A DNA stretch of 64,000 nucleotides. Origin: Hanleya hanleyi (Eukaryota; Mollusca; Polyplacophora; Lepidopleurida; Hanleyidae). The position numbers and the translations under genes are program-made. Positions 43,913-50,499 of this stretch are shown here, in pieces. Under the pieces are notes generated by a model. It had not been told where the DNA came from and made no database searches. It was given only the letters and a program-made list of their open reading frames with translations. Within the stretch, counting starts at the first letter, position 1. The number at the start of each line of letters is the position of its first letter. The stretch spans positions 1-64,000 of the forward strand of contig JAVTVY010025135.1 of assembly GCA_036873755.1 (NCBI GenBank), written 5' to 3'.

Positions 43913-44476
43913 ATGAACAGCAGCAGCCACGGAATTATAGCGACAATGTCCACCACCACCACCAAGATCTACCTCCGGCGAAAGAACAACAGAGCGGTAT
44001 CACGACGCAAGAAGAGAGCCATGATGAATGCCATCAAAGAATTTTGGTTAACTGAATTAACCGAATGGATGGCCATATTAAACGAAGACGGTGTATCATC
44101 GACCGAAGGAACAGCGGCCAATTTGAAAAATCTATTGAATACGTCAAGAACCATCAGCGAGGAGGGGTGGTTCGACTTACTACAAACCACCATGCAAAGA
44201 CATATGCACCCTGCCCCTCCTCCGCTGCTGGCGCCCCGTCCACCACCACAAGAGCCAGCAGTAGAGCCGGACGACGATGATGAAAATACAGCGCTTCTTG
44301 TGGATTTCCCCCTGCAAGACCTGCCCACCACCAACATCATATGGGAAGAACAGACAATAGCTCCGGCCAATTTTTTAGAGGGGATGCCCATCACGCCAGA
44401 TGAAGATGATGATGAGGATGTTCCAAAAAAATACACCTTGACTCCCTACAGATACTTCTCGGTCAGTGACATGTAA
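43913..44476 (+). CDS. Orphan acidic accessory protein
   Basis: 187 residues from the ATG at 43,913. A second Met at residue 12 is a possible start. A basic segment (RRKNNRAVSRRKKR) leads into a predicted all-helical region of about 65 residues containing two Trp-bearing helices (IKEFWLTELTEWMAIL and EEGWFDLLQTTMQRH). A Pro-rich linker and a strongly acidic C-terminal half follow (DDDDEN, DEDDDED). The helical part could be a small death-fold or DNA-binding bundle, but I cannot assign it. The TATA box is 48 bp upstream inside the inverted repeat. A histone-type stem-loop lies 62 bp after the stop, so its mRNA is probably not polyadenylated. Confidence 0.75.
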   Translation: MNSSSHGIIATMSTTTTKIYLRRKNNRAVSRRKKRAMMNAIKEFWLTELTEWMAILNEDGVSSTEGTAANLKNLLNTSRTISEEGWFDLLQTTMQRHMHPAPPPLLAPRPPPQEPAVEPDDDDENTALLVDFPLQDLPTTNIIWEEQTIAPANFLEGMPITPDEDDDEDVPKKYTLTPYRYFSVSDM

Positions 44477-44537
44477 GGGGGAGTAGACAAGAAAACTCCC
44501 CTCCTGAAGAAAACAGGATATCAAATTGAACCATAAC

Positions 44538-44553
44538 AGCTCTTTTCAGAGCT
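44538..44553 (+). promoter_or_regulatory. Histone-type mRNA 3' stem-loop (orphan gene)
   Basis: AGCTCT-TTTC-AGAGCT: six perfect pairs and a pyrimidine-rich 4-nt loop, followed by AACCA and, 8 bases later, GAAAGAGAG. This is the layout of replication-dependent histone pre-mRNAs (SLBP stem-loop, ACCA cleavage site, U7-pairing purine element). It lies 62 bp after the stop of the 187-residue gene. Confidence 0.82.
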
Positions 44554-44685
44554 AACCAATGCTTTCGAAAGAGAGAACTTCTAATAATTTGGCACAAATT
44601 TCAAAGCACAGGTCCCCACATTACCCTTTTTTTTATTCTATTAGCAAACTGCATCACCAAAAAACAACCCCTGCCCAATATTAAC

Positions 44686-44701
44686 AGTCCTTGTCAGGGC
44701 T
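44686..44701 (+). promoter_or_regulatory. Degenerate second histone-type stem-loop
   Basis: AGTCCT-TGTC-AGGGCT, six pairs with one G-T wobble, in context AACAG..CTAATCTCTCTC that resembles the element 148 bp upstream. It lacks a clear GAAAG downstream element, so it may be a decayed duplicate. Confidence 0.45.
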
Positions 44702-44777
44702 AATCTCTCTCTTACAAACACAGGTTTTTTTTCTTTTTTCTCTCTCTCTCTCTCTCTCTCAGTAATTAATTAATATT

Positions 44778-44960
44778 ACAGCCCGAATGATAACGGACTG
44801 AAATTTATTTTTGAACCCGGGAATGTTACTAATTTTTCTCTCTCAGTAATTAATATTACAGCCCGAATAATAACGGACTGAAATTTTTTTTTTTTATTTT
44901 GTGCTTTTGATAGAAGTTATAACATTACAGCCCGAATTATATACGGACTGAAATTTATTT
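44778..44960. repeat. Three copies of a short hairpin motif
   Basis: ATTACAGCCCGAAT(G/A)ATA..CGGACTGAAATTT occurs at about 44,775, 44,850 and 44,924, spaced about 74 bp. CAGCCCG and CGGACTG pair with one mismatch around an 8-nt loop. They sit between two convergent genes. Confidence 0.7.
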
Positions 44961-45059
44961 GAACCAGCACAGGGATATATATGTGTGTGTGTGTGAGATC
45001 TGGTGTTAATTTTTTGTGCTTTTTTTTGATAGAAGTTTCCCCTTTCGGAAAGATGAGGT

Positions 45060-45075
45060 GGTTCTAAAAAGAACC
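45060..45075 (-). promoter_or_regulatory. Histone-type mRNA 3' stem-loop (RING gene 1)
   Basis: On the - strand GGTTCT-TTTT-AGAACC, six perfect pairs, then ACC and, about 12 bases later, CCGAAAGGGGAAAC. It starts 24 bases after the stop of the RING gene at 45,099. The downstream ~50 bp (CTTTCCGAAAGG..AACTTCTATCAAAAA..GCACAAAAAATTAACACC) is shared with the other RING gene's 3' flank. Confidence 0.85.
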
Positions 45076-45098
45076 TTTTCTTTTGGATATGTAAGCGA

Positions 45099-46067
45099 TT
45101 ACATCGTTGAGAGGGCCTGTTGGCGTTGTCTTCTCTCAGTACACACGGGGCATGTCAAGGGTATTAATTGACACACTAGGGGTTTGTTAGCAGCCGCACA
45201 CGTTGGTATTTGGGCATGTCGATGAATACAAGTTACACACAAGGCTTGGTGTCCACAAGGGGAAATAGCGTATTTAGCGAATTGGTTACTGCATTCCACG
45301 CAGTGTAAATAGGAGACTGCTTGGCGTTCTGTGTTGAATCCCAGTGTTGTTGTTGTTATTGCGGAAATGTAGCGGATCACGTCTTGGTTTTCTTTTTGGC
45401 TTATTTTTCTCTTATTCTCTCTTATTCTCTGTTTTCTTGCGTCTTTCCTGTTTTTTCTCGGATCTTTTCTATCGCTTCTGTTGTCTTTCCTGTTTTTTCT
45501 GTAGTCTGTCCTCTTTCTTCTTGAGTCTTTCCTCTCTCTTTTTCTTGAGTCTTTCCTCTCTCTTTTTTCTTGAGTCTTTTGCTTTTTTTCGGATACTGTG
45601 GTTTTTAAGTCTTCCCTCTTCTCCTTCTCATCTTCTCCTTCGCTTTCGTCTGTGTCTGAGTTTGTGTCTGTTGTGTCTAGGTCGCTTCCGCTTCCGCTTT
45701 CTGTTTCTTCTTCTTGTGCCGTTTCTCCATCTGCTTTTTCTTTAGCTTGGGGGCTTTGTTGTTGTGGTTTCAACATAGTTTCTAACACACGGTCTATGTC
45801 GTCAAAACGTTGGTATTCATCCGATGTGGCTGCTAGGAAGTTACTAAGCTGCGATGTGGCTGGGGGGTCACTAAAATGAGGTGTAGCTGCTGGTGGGTAG
45901 TGCCGGGGTTGAGGTGGAAATAAGTCTTTCATTATAGCATCCAACCATGGTTCGTCATGTACCATATTAATGATGTTGCCGAGCAGTTGTACTTCATTAT
46001 CATCATCATTTGTGGTGAAGTCTGGTATGTCGTCAATATCCATGATTTCAGCCAGGGGTGACTCCAT
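45099..46067 (-). CDS. C3HC4 RING-finger protein 1 (putative E3 ubiquitin ligase)
   Basis: 322 residues from the ATG at 46,067. An acidic N-terminal third (MDIDDIPDFTTNDDDNEVQ) and an acidic Gly/Ser/Asp segment lead into about 75 residues of Lys/Arg/Asp/Glu repeats (RKDSRKRERKDSRRKR-type), probably a nuclear or RNA/DNA-binding charged helix. The C-terminus is a RING: CVEC, PCGHQALCVTC, then CPVC. The CGH-x3-C-x2-C spacing is that of IAP/MDM2-type RINGs that transfer ubiquitin. The TATA element CTATAAATAG (46,116-46,125, - strand) lies in the inverted repeat. The 3' end has a histone-type stem-loop. Target unknown. Confidence 0.85.
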   Translation of the reverse strand: MESPLAEIMDIDDIPDFTTNDDDNEVQLLGNIINMVHDEPWLDAIMKDLFPPQPRHYPPAATPHFSDPPATSQLSNFLAATSDEYQRFDDIDRVLETMLKPQQQSPQAKEKADGETAQEEETESGSGSDLDTTDTNSDTDESEGEDEKEKREDLKTTVSEKKQKTQEKRERKDSRKRERKDSRRKRTDYRKNRKDNRSDRKDPRKNRKDARKQRIRENKRKISQKENQDVIRYISAITTTTLGFNTERQAVSYLHCVECSNQFAKYAISPCGHQALCVTCIHRHAQIPTCAAANKPLVCQLIPLTCPVCTERRQRQQALSTM

Positions 46068-46111
46068 GACTGGGCACTCAGGCTAATTGTGAATGACTGA
46101 AAAAAATACTG

Positions 46112-46441
46112 CGCGCTATTTATAGTGTAAAGCGCGGACCGTAGCGAAAACTCTAGCTGGACCGTCTACATTTACGCTGGAAAAAATATGTTTGTGTTTC
46201 TTTCCCAATTTTAAATGGCTGTGATTTTGCAATAAATGTCAGTGCACGTATAAATTTTATTTCCAATTGAACTCAGGCAACTCATGGTGTAGTATTTAAA
46301 AAAAATTAGCAGCATAGCGCTAGACTAACCCATTATTTTAATAAGTTTATCGATTTTAAACCCATAAGGTTATGATGCGGTAGTGTGGAAAACCCAGTAC
46401 ACTGAAAATAAATCGGTTTTTCCTGGCTAAAAATACGTCAA
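46112..46441. repeat. Inverted repeat of accessory cassette, right arm with promoter
   Basis: Reverse complement of 43,539-43,867 (see there). Its inner end provides the TATA box for the leftward RING gene, so the two convergent cassette genes have sister promoters (GGTCCGCGCTTTACACTATA). Confidence 0.88.
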
Positions 46442-46552
46442 TAATGAGACCCTGTTTTAAAGTTGAAAAAATAAAACACAAATTTTTTTTAGCAGATACC
46501 ATAATGTTGCACTCACTCACTGACACCGGCCATCATAATCTTGCACTCACTC

Positions 46553-46672
46553 ACACCGGCCGCCATCTTAAACCCACCACCACCATCCACCCACCAGCCG
46601 CCATCTTAAACCCACCACCACCATCCACCCACCAGCCGCCATCTTAAACCCACCACCACCATCCACCACCAG
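46553..46672 (-). repeat. Internal copy of the TIR YY1-type array
   Basis: Three units of GCCGCCATCTTAAACCCACC plus ACCACCATCCACCCACCA in right-TIR orientation, immediately before the TATA box of RING gene 2. Preceded by CACTCACTCACACCGGC repeats. Identity to the terminal arrays is essentially complete within units. Confidence 0.9.
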
Positions 46673-46682
46673 CCGTCTAGAC

Positions 46683-46690
46683 TATAAATA
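46683..46690 (+). promoter_or_regulatory. TATA box of RING gene 2
   Basis: TATAAATA 39 bp upstream of the ATG at 46,729 and about 10 bp after the internal YY1-type array. Confidence 0.65.
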
Positions 46691-46728
46691 ACGCGTAGTA
46701 TGTTGACATTTATTCACAAAATACAATC

Positions 46729-47457
46729 ATGGGTACAAGAAGACGACCACTGTTCACCCACCACCCCCCTAGAGATCCTAGAGATGCTAGAGAGATGGTT
46801 ACCAGTGGAGATGATGGTGGAATGGCCATAATTACAAGCTTTCAGCAGGTTATTACGGACGAAACCATGATACGGCAAAATGAAGAAGAATTGGAAGAGC
46901 TGCGGAGAGATGTAATAGCAGAAGAAGAAAATGCGAGGTTGATAAGACGAAGTCGAGAACAAGACCAAGAAATCAGCAGGATGGATGCCATAGAAGAAGA
47001 AGAAAATGAAGATACAACTGATGGGGAACAAGAAATTGCATGGTTAAATAGTAATAGACCTGCAACAAATACAACGGCTTCCGAAACTCTGATTATAACG
47101 ACTTCGGCTTCGCAAACAACACCACAACCATGCTCTTGGGCCGAGGTAACACGCCTCAACGAACAGATTAACGGTATGAGACAAGACATGAATCAAATGG
47201 ACGCTGAGATTTCAAGACAGGAAAAAGAACTACATAAGGAAGAAAAAAAATCAAGGTGCAGCGTGTGTACAGACGAAGATAGCATGTACGCCGTATTGCC
47301 GTGTGGGCATTTATGCATCTGTAAAGATTGTTGGGTCACGCTAACGTGTGTAGGAGACATGTGCCACTGCGTTGAAGCAGGTGAACAACATTTAAAAATC
47401 AAGTGTCCAATCTGCAGGAAGCATGTGGGTGGAATAAAAAGAATCTACCGCTCATAA
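46729..47457 (+). CDS. Coiled-coil/C3HC4 RING-finger protein 2 (putative E3 ubiquitin ligase)
   Basis: 242 residues. A Glu/Arg-rich coiled coil occupies about residues 46-95, a Thr/Ser linker follows, and a second coiled coil lies at about 141-175. The RING spans 177-229: C177, C180, C192, H194, C198, C201, C226, C229 (CSVC..PCGHLCICKDC..CPIC). The CGH-x3-C-x2-C spacing is IAP-like. Coiled coils suggest self-association, as in TRIM-type ligases, but no B-box is present. The 3' end has a histone-type stem-loop 30 bp after the stop and a flank shared with RING gene 1, so the two genes are probably old duplicates. Confidence 0.85.
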   Translation: MGTRRRPLFTHHPPRDPRDAREMVTSGDDGGMAIITSFQQVITDETMIRQNEEELEELRRDVIAEEENARLIRRSREQDQEISRMDAIEEEENEDTTDGEQEIAWLNSNRPATNTTASETLIITTSASQTTPQPCSWAEVTRLNEQINGMRQDMNQMDAEISRQEKELHKEEKKSRCSVCTDEDSMYAVLPCGHLCICKDCWVTLTCVGDMCHCVEAGEQHLKIKCPICRKHVGGIKRIYRS

Positions 47458-47487
47458 AACAAGTGTCGTAACACTTAAAAAAAAAAA

Positions 47488-47503
47488 AACCCTTTTCAGG
47501 GCT
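47488..47503 (+). promoter_or_regulatory. Histone-type mRNA 3' stem-loop (RING gene 2)
   Basis: AACCCT-TTTC-AGGGCT: the inner CCCT/AGGG pairs are perfect, one A-C mismatch, outer A-T. Followed by GCCCCATCTTTCCGAAAGGGAAAAC, matching the downstream element of RING gene 1. It starts 30 bases after the stop. Confidence 0.72.
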
Positions 47504-47569
47504 GCCCCATCTTTCCGAAAGGGAAAACTTCTATCAAAAAGCACAAAAAATTAACACCAGCTCCCATCA

Positions 47570-48075
47570 TCCTACTCCCCTATGAAAAATAATTTTTAAA
47601 TTTTTTTTACAATTTTTTTGAAATTATTGAAAAAAAGGGGAGAAGGGGGAAGGGGGGGAGGGACGGGTGAAAAGGGGGCGGGGCTGAATTTTTTTTTAAA
47701 ATTTAAAAAAAAAGAAAAAAAAGAATGAACACTAACAACCATTTTTTTAATTTTCTACTATTTTTTTTACAATTTTTTTGAAATTATTGAAAAAAGGGGA
47801 AAAGGGGGAAGGGGAGGGGGAGAGGGACGGGAAAAGCGGGGCTGAATTTTGTTAAAATTTAAAAAAAAAGAAAAAAAAGAATGAACACTAACAACCATTT
47901 TTTTAATTTTCTACTATTTTTTTTACAATTTTTTTGAAATTATTGAAAAAAAGGGGGAAAGGGGGAAAGGAGAGGGGGAGGGTGTGGTGAAAAGGGAGCG
48001 GGGCTGAATTTTTTTTTTTAAAATTTAAAAAAAAAGAAAAAAAGAATGAACACTAACAAGCATTTTTTTAATTTT
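47570..48075. repeat. Three tandem ~160-bp A/T- and G-rich units
   Basis: TTTTACAATTTTTTTGAAAT and GAAAAAAAGAATGAACACTA recur with a period of about 160 bp (for example at 47,721, 47,877 and 48,043), enclosing G-runs (AAGGGGGAAGGGG) and GGGGCTGAATTTT. Non-coding. Confidence 0.85.
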
Positions 48076-48179
48076 CTACTATTTTTATTAACACAAATAG
48101 AATGAACGTGTTCACCAGGGTATTGAATTTTAATACAATTATATCTGAGTATTGAATTTTAATACAATTAACAGTAAAA

Positions 48180-48409
48180 AAAACTCTGAATTTTTAATAC
48201 AATTATACGCTCTCAAGTCACTTCAATGAATGTGTAGGAATACGGTAAATGTTTTTCAACACTTGTTCAATAGTTCTGCATTTAATACAATTAACAGTAA
48301 AAAAACTCTGAATTTTTAATACAATTATACGCTCTCAAGCCACTTCAATGAATCAATGAATGTGTAGGAATACGGTAAATGTTTTTCAACACTTGTTCAA
48401 TAGTTCTGC
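48180..48409. repeat. Tandem duplication of a gene's 3' end
   Basis: CTGAATTTTTAATACAATTA..ACGCTCTCAAG..AATGTGTAGGAATACGGTAA..CACTTGTTCAATAGTTCTGCA occurs twice with a period of about 120 bp. The right copy contains the stop and last codons of the PC4-like gene ending at 48,397. The left copy is a non-coding duplicate. Confidence 0.88.
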
Positions 48410-49161
48410 AACAAGACTTGTTTGAACTCATCATCGTCTTTCCGTCCCTGGTGCACGTAAATGTAGGTAGTAATCTCTTCACGTGGAATTTTGGGAGGGC
48501 AGGCAGCTTCCACTGCCAGGGCAATTTGCACCTCGGTGACGGTCTGTAGTGCCTCAGTGATGGTCGCGTATGAGGGTACACTAGTGTCCACACACGTATG
48601 CTTGTCTATCGGACTGTTATTTTCACAGCCTGCGCATGCTTGGGTACGCAAGTGTGAAATGCGAGGTCTGATTAGAGCCAGGACTGTGTCGATGTACTTC
48701 TTATAAATATAGTGAGACACCTGGTAAGCCAGAGCTTGACGAATTGTACTTGCGAGACTCTGCAACTTCCGCCACGCCGTTAATTTCAAAGTGACACCCT
48801 GAGGACAAGGAACACGCTCTTGCGTATCTAACCGCATTTTCCATTTACGGATATGCACCAGGAGCTCATCGTTGAAATAGGCACAGCTCACAAAGATGTC
48901 GTCACCCACATAAAATTTCGCTTCGTCACTCCCCTGGTCGCGAATAACCGCATCGATGGCGTAATCAAGGGTCTCCAGTTTTTGCCAGGTGTCTAAGGTC
49001 ATGGCAATATGCCTACCGGGTCTGTCGTTAAAGCCCGATGCATTAAAATGCACTTCTTCGTCTTTGACACTCACAGTTAAATAGGCTGAGAGCTCCCAAA
49101 TGTCCGTGTGGGCTGCCTGGTAGGCTTGCTGGATAATGTTATTAATATCCTGCACAGACAT
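48397..49161 (-). CDS. PC4-like protein with two N-terminal units
   Basis: 254 residues from the ATG at 49,161. Two PC4-type units: the first has LTVSVKDEEVHF then IAMTLDTWQKLETLDYAIDAVI. The second has IFVSCAYFNDELLVHIRKWK then GVTLKLTAWRKLQSL, close to the PC4 pattern of V-x-(F)-x-G-x-x-x-V-x-I-R-x-(W/Y) followed by G-(I/V)-x-L-x4-W-x2-L. About 120 residues of unknown function follow, with a Cys pair and a Val/Ile/Ala-rich segment. The frame continues upstream to 49,197 with non-ATG codons and abuts, in the same frame, the stop of the CARD gene. Likely a single-stranded DNA-binding or transcription factor for the element. Confidence 0.72.
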   Translation of the reverse strand: MSVQDINNIIQQAYQAAHTDIWELSAYLTVSVKDEEVHFNASGFNDRPGRHIAMTLDTWQKLETLDYAIDAVIRDQGSDEAKFYVGDDIFVSCAYFNDELLVHIRKWKMRLDTQERVPCPQGVTLKLTAWRKLQSLASTIRQALAYQVSHYIYKKYIDTVLALIRPRISHLRTQACAGCENNSPIDKHTCVDTSVPSYATITEALQTVTEVQIALAVEAACPPKIPREEITTYIYVHQGRKDDDEFKQVLLQNY

Positions 49162-49197
49162 AGGAAGTTGCACCTCTTCTTTCACAGGCTCAGGCAC

Positions 49198-49746
49198 TTA
49201 CTGGGATACTGGCTCAACCAGCACTGACTCAGGTATTTCTAACGGTGTTAGTCGGGGCCGTTTGGGTCGTCCAGCGCGTTTGGCAGGTGTACTCTCTGGG
49301 GTAGTGTGCGTACGTTTGCTAGCTGTACGCTCTTCGGTAGTGTCCATGACTAAGAAATCATCATCTACAAGGGGAATTTCAAGTAGATCTGCTAGTTCTT
49401 CATTTCCCGTCTTCTTCAGCGCCTCCACGAAGGCTAGAAATGCATAGGGGCCACGGCGCAGTAGACCGTCGATGAGAGCTCTGTTTTGTCGTGAAGTGGT
49501 GTTCTCCGCCATGATATCTTCGACACCCTGTTTCAGGAGTATGTTATCGTCCATAAGTAGATCACATAATTCGGCCGCATGCTGCATCTCATCAATGAGG
49601 CGAACACGGTTCTTTTGAAACGTCACTAGGTCGGCTGAATTCATCATGACTATGGGCTCAGGCTGCTGAGTAACTGCTACGGTGTAAAAGTCTGGTGAAT
49701 TTGCACTGGTAAAATGAAATATAGTAAAAGGTTCTCCACAGCTCAT
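49198..49746 (-). CDS. CARD-domain protein with basic AT-hook-like tail
   Basis: 182 residues from the ATG at 49,746 (an upstream TTG extension is ignored). Residues about 41-124 have the six-helix CARD pattern: FQKNRVRLIDEM (helix 1), AAELCDLLMDDNIL (helix 2), KQGVEDIMAE (helix 3), SRQNRALIDGLLRRG (helix 4), YAFLAFVEALKKTG (helix 5), ELADLL (helix 6). The D-x-L-L, L-x2-L-x3-G and F-x2-F-x3-L positions are typical. CARDs form homotypic complexes in apoptosis and innate sensing (caspases, NOD, RIG-I/MAVS). The tail KRAGRPKRPR is a nuclear-signal/AT-hook-like stretch. Transcription starts from the right TIR promoter, shared with the polymerase, suggesting early expression. A role in host death or immune signalling is inferred. 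Confidence 0.78.
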   Translation of the reverse strand: MSCGEPFTIFHFTSANSPDFYTVAVTQQPEPIVMMNSADLVTFQKNRVRLIDEMQHAAELCDLLMDDNILLKQGVEDIMAENTTSRQNRALIDGLLRRGPYAFLAFVEALKKTGNEELADLLEIPLVDDDFLVMDTTEERTASKRTHTTPESTPAKRAGRPKRPRLTPLEIPESVLVEPVSQ

Positions 49747-49893
49747 ACAAGTAGGCAAGCAGGCTGGCTGACTGGCTAGAGGTGAAGCAGGGCAGGCAGG
49801 CAGGCAGGCAGGCAGGCAGGCTGGTCAGGTCAGGTAAGTCAGAGTGCTACGCAGGGTAGTGCAATGAATACACCCCTACCCTAAAAATCGACT

Positions 49894-49902
49894 CCTTTTA
49901 TA
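49894..49902 (-). promoter_or_regulatory. TATA box of the CARD gene, within TIR
   Basis: On the - strand TATAAAAGG, identical in context to the polymerase TATA box in the left TIR, about 150 bp upstream of the CARD ATG. Confidence 0.7.
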
Positions 49903-49913
49903 CGTTTTTCTAC

Positions 49914-50184
49914 AATCCGCCATCTTAAACCCACCACCACCATCCACCCACCAGCCGCCATCTTAAACCCACCACCACCATCCACCCACCAGCCGCCATC
50001 TTAAACCCACCACCACCATCCACCCACCAGCCGCCATCTTAAACCCACCACCACCATCCACCCACCAGCCGCCATCTTAAACCCACCACCACCATCCACC
50101 CACCAGCCGCCATCTTAAACCCACCACCACCATCCACCCACCAGCCGCCATCTTAAACCCACCACCACCATCCACCCACCATAC
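49914..50184 (-). repeat. 38-bp array of YY1-type sites, right TIR
   Basis: Seven units, each with CCGCCATCTT (AAGATGGCGG on the - strand), in the same orientation relative to the CARD gene as the left array has to the polymerase gene. Confidence 0.85.
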
Positions 50185-50186
50185 AC

Positions 50187-50250
50187 CACGTGACATCAAT
50201 ACTCGCTTCTGATTGGATGAAACATGACGTCACAAAGGTCATATGCAAAT
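50187..50250. promoter_or_regulatory. Enhancer-like motif cluster in right TIR
   Basis: Mirror of the left cluster: CACGTG (50,187-50,192), ATTGG (50,212-50,216), TGACGTCA (50,225-50,232), ATGCAAAT (50,243-50,250). Confidence 0.6.
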
Positions 50251-50292
50251 TTCTGAGGTCAATGTTGTCTGATTGACTCTTTGTATACTACT

Positions 50293-50298
50293 TATCAG
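50293..50298. repeat. Polinton target site duplication, right (TATCAG)
   Basis: Directly follows the terminal TACTACT and matches 29,853-29,858. Confidence 0.93.
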
Positions 50299-50499
50299 AG
50301 TCCGCTCTAGGTAAAGTAAAGGAGACTGGGCACTAGTCTCTGGGGGGACCACCGGTTTTTTTTCACACTGGTACCTCAAGAAAATAGGGCTTCAGCAAGA
50401 TAATATGTATGTATAAGTGTGGGTTGGAAAGGAGTTGTTCAAGCTATCTTATTCATGTTTATGTTCGGTATAGTTTTTTTAAATGTATTTAAGGTGTAA

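Larger units (their letters stand above)
29859..50292. mobile_element. Complete Polinton/Maverick (adintovirus-like) element
   Basis: Ends are exact inverted repeats (AGTAGTATACAAAGAGTCAA.. / ..TTGACTCTTTGTATACTACT) bracketed by a 6-bp duplication. Inside are all Polinton hallmarks: protein-primed DNA polymerase B, retrovirus-type integrase, FtsK/HerA-type ATPase, adenain-like protease, major capsid and penton-like proteins. Length 20,434 bp is in the usual 15-25 kb range. Polymerase reads right and the virion block left. The right third holds extra genes (CARD, two RINGs, PC4-like). At least four single-base frameshifts make the copy non-functional as written, or reflect sequence errors. Confidence 0.97.
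49770..50292. repeat. Polinton right terminal inverted repeat
   Basis: Inverse of the left TIR: inner CAGGTCAGGTAAGTCAGA and CACCCCTACCCTAAAAATCG, seven units of the 38-bp array, then the outer unique part ending TTTGTATACTACT. The inner edge is a GGCA/CAGG microsatellite. The differences in array length show the two TIRs have not been fully homogenised. Confidence 0.93.

Noticed and set aside
45344..45745. 133-codon + strand ORF rich in Leu, Phe and Ser
   Set aside because: Complement of the Lys/Arg/Glu repeats of RING gene 1, so an apparent membrane protein is a composition artefact.
43539..46441. The inverted repeats as ends of a known transposon class
   Set aside because: No transposase lies inside, and no target duplication could be found, so no class was assigned.
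47461..47520. Bacterial-style rho-independent terminator (hairpin plus A/T run)
   Set aside because: The element is in an animal genome, and the loop, flank and downstream GAAAG element fit the histone 3' end better.
29859..50292. Free-living adenovirus or virophage integration
   Set aside because: The integrase, the 6-bp duplication, the AG..CT ends and the capsid family are those of Polintons, and the gene set lacks adenovirus-specific genes.
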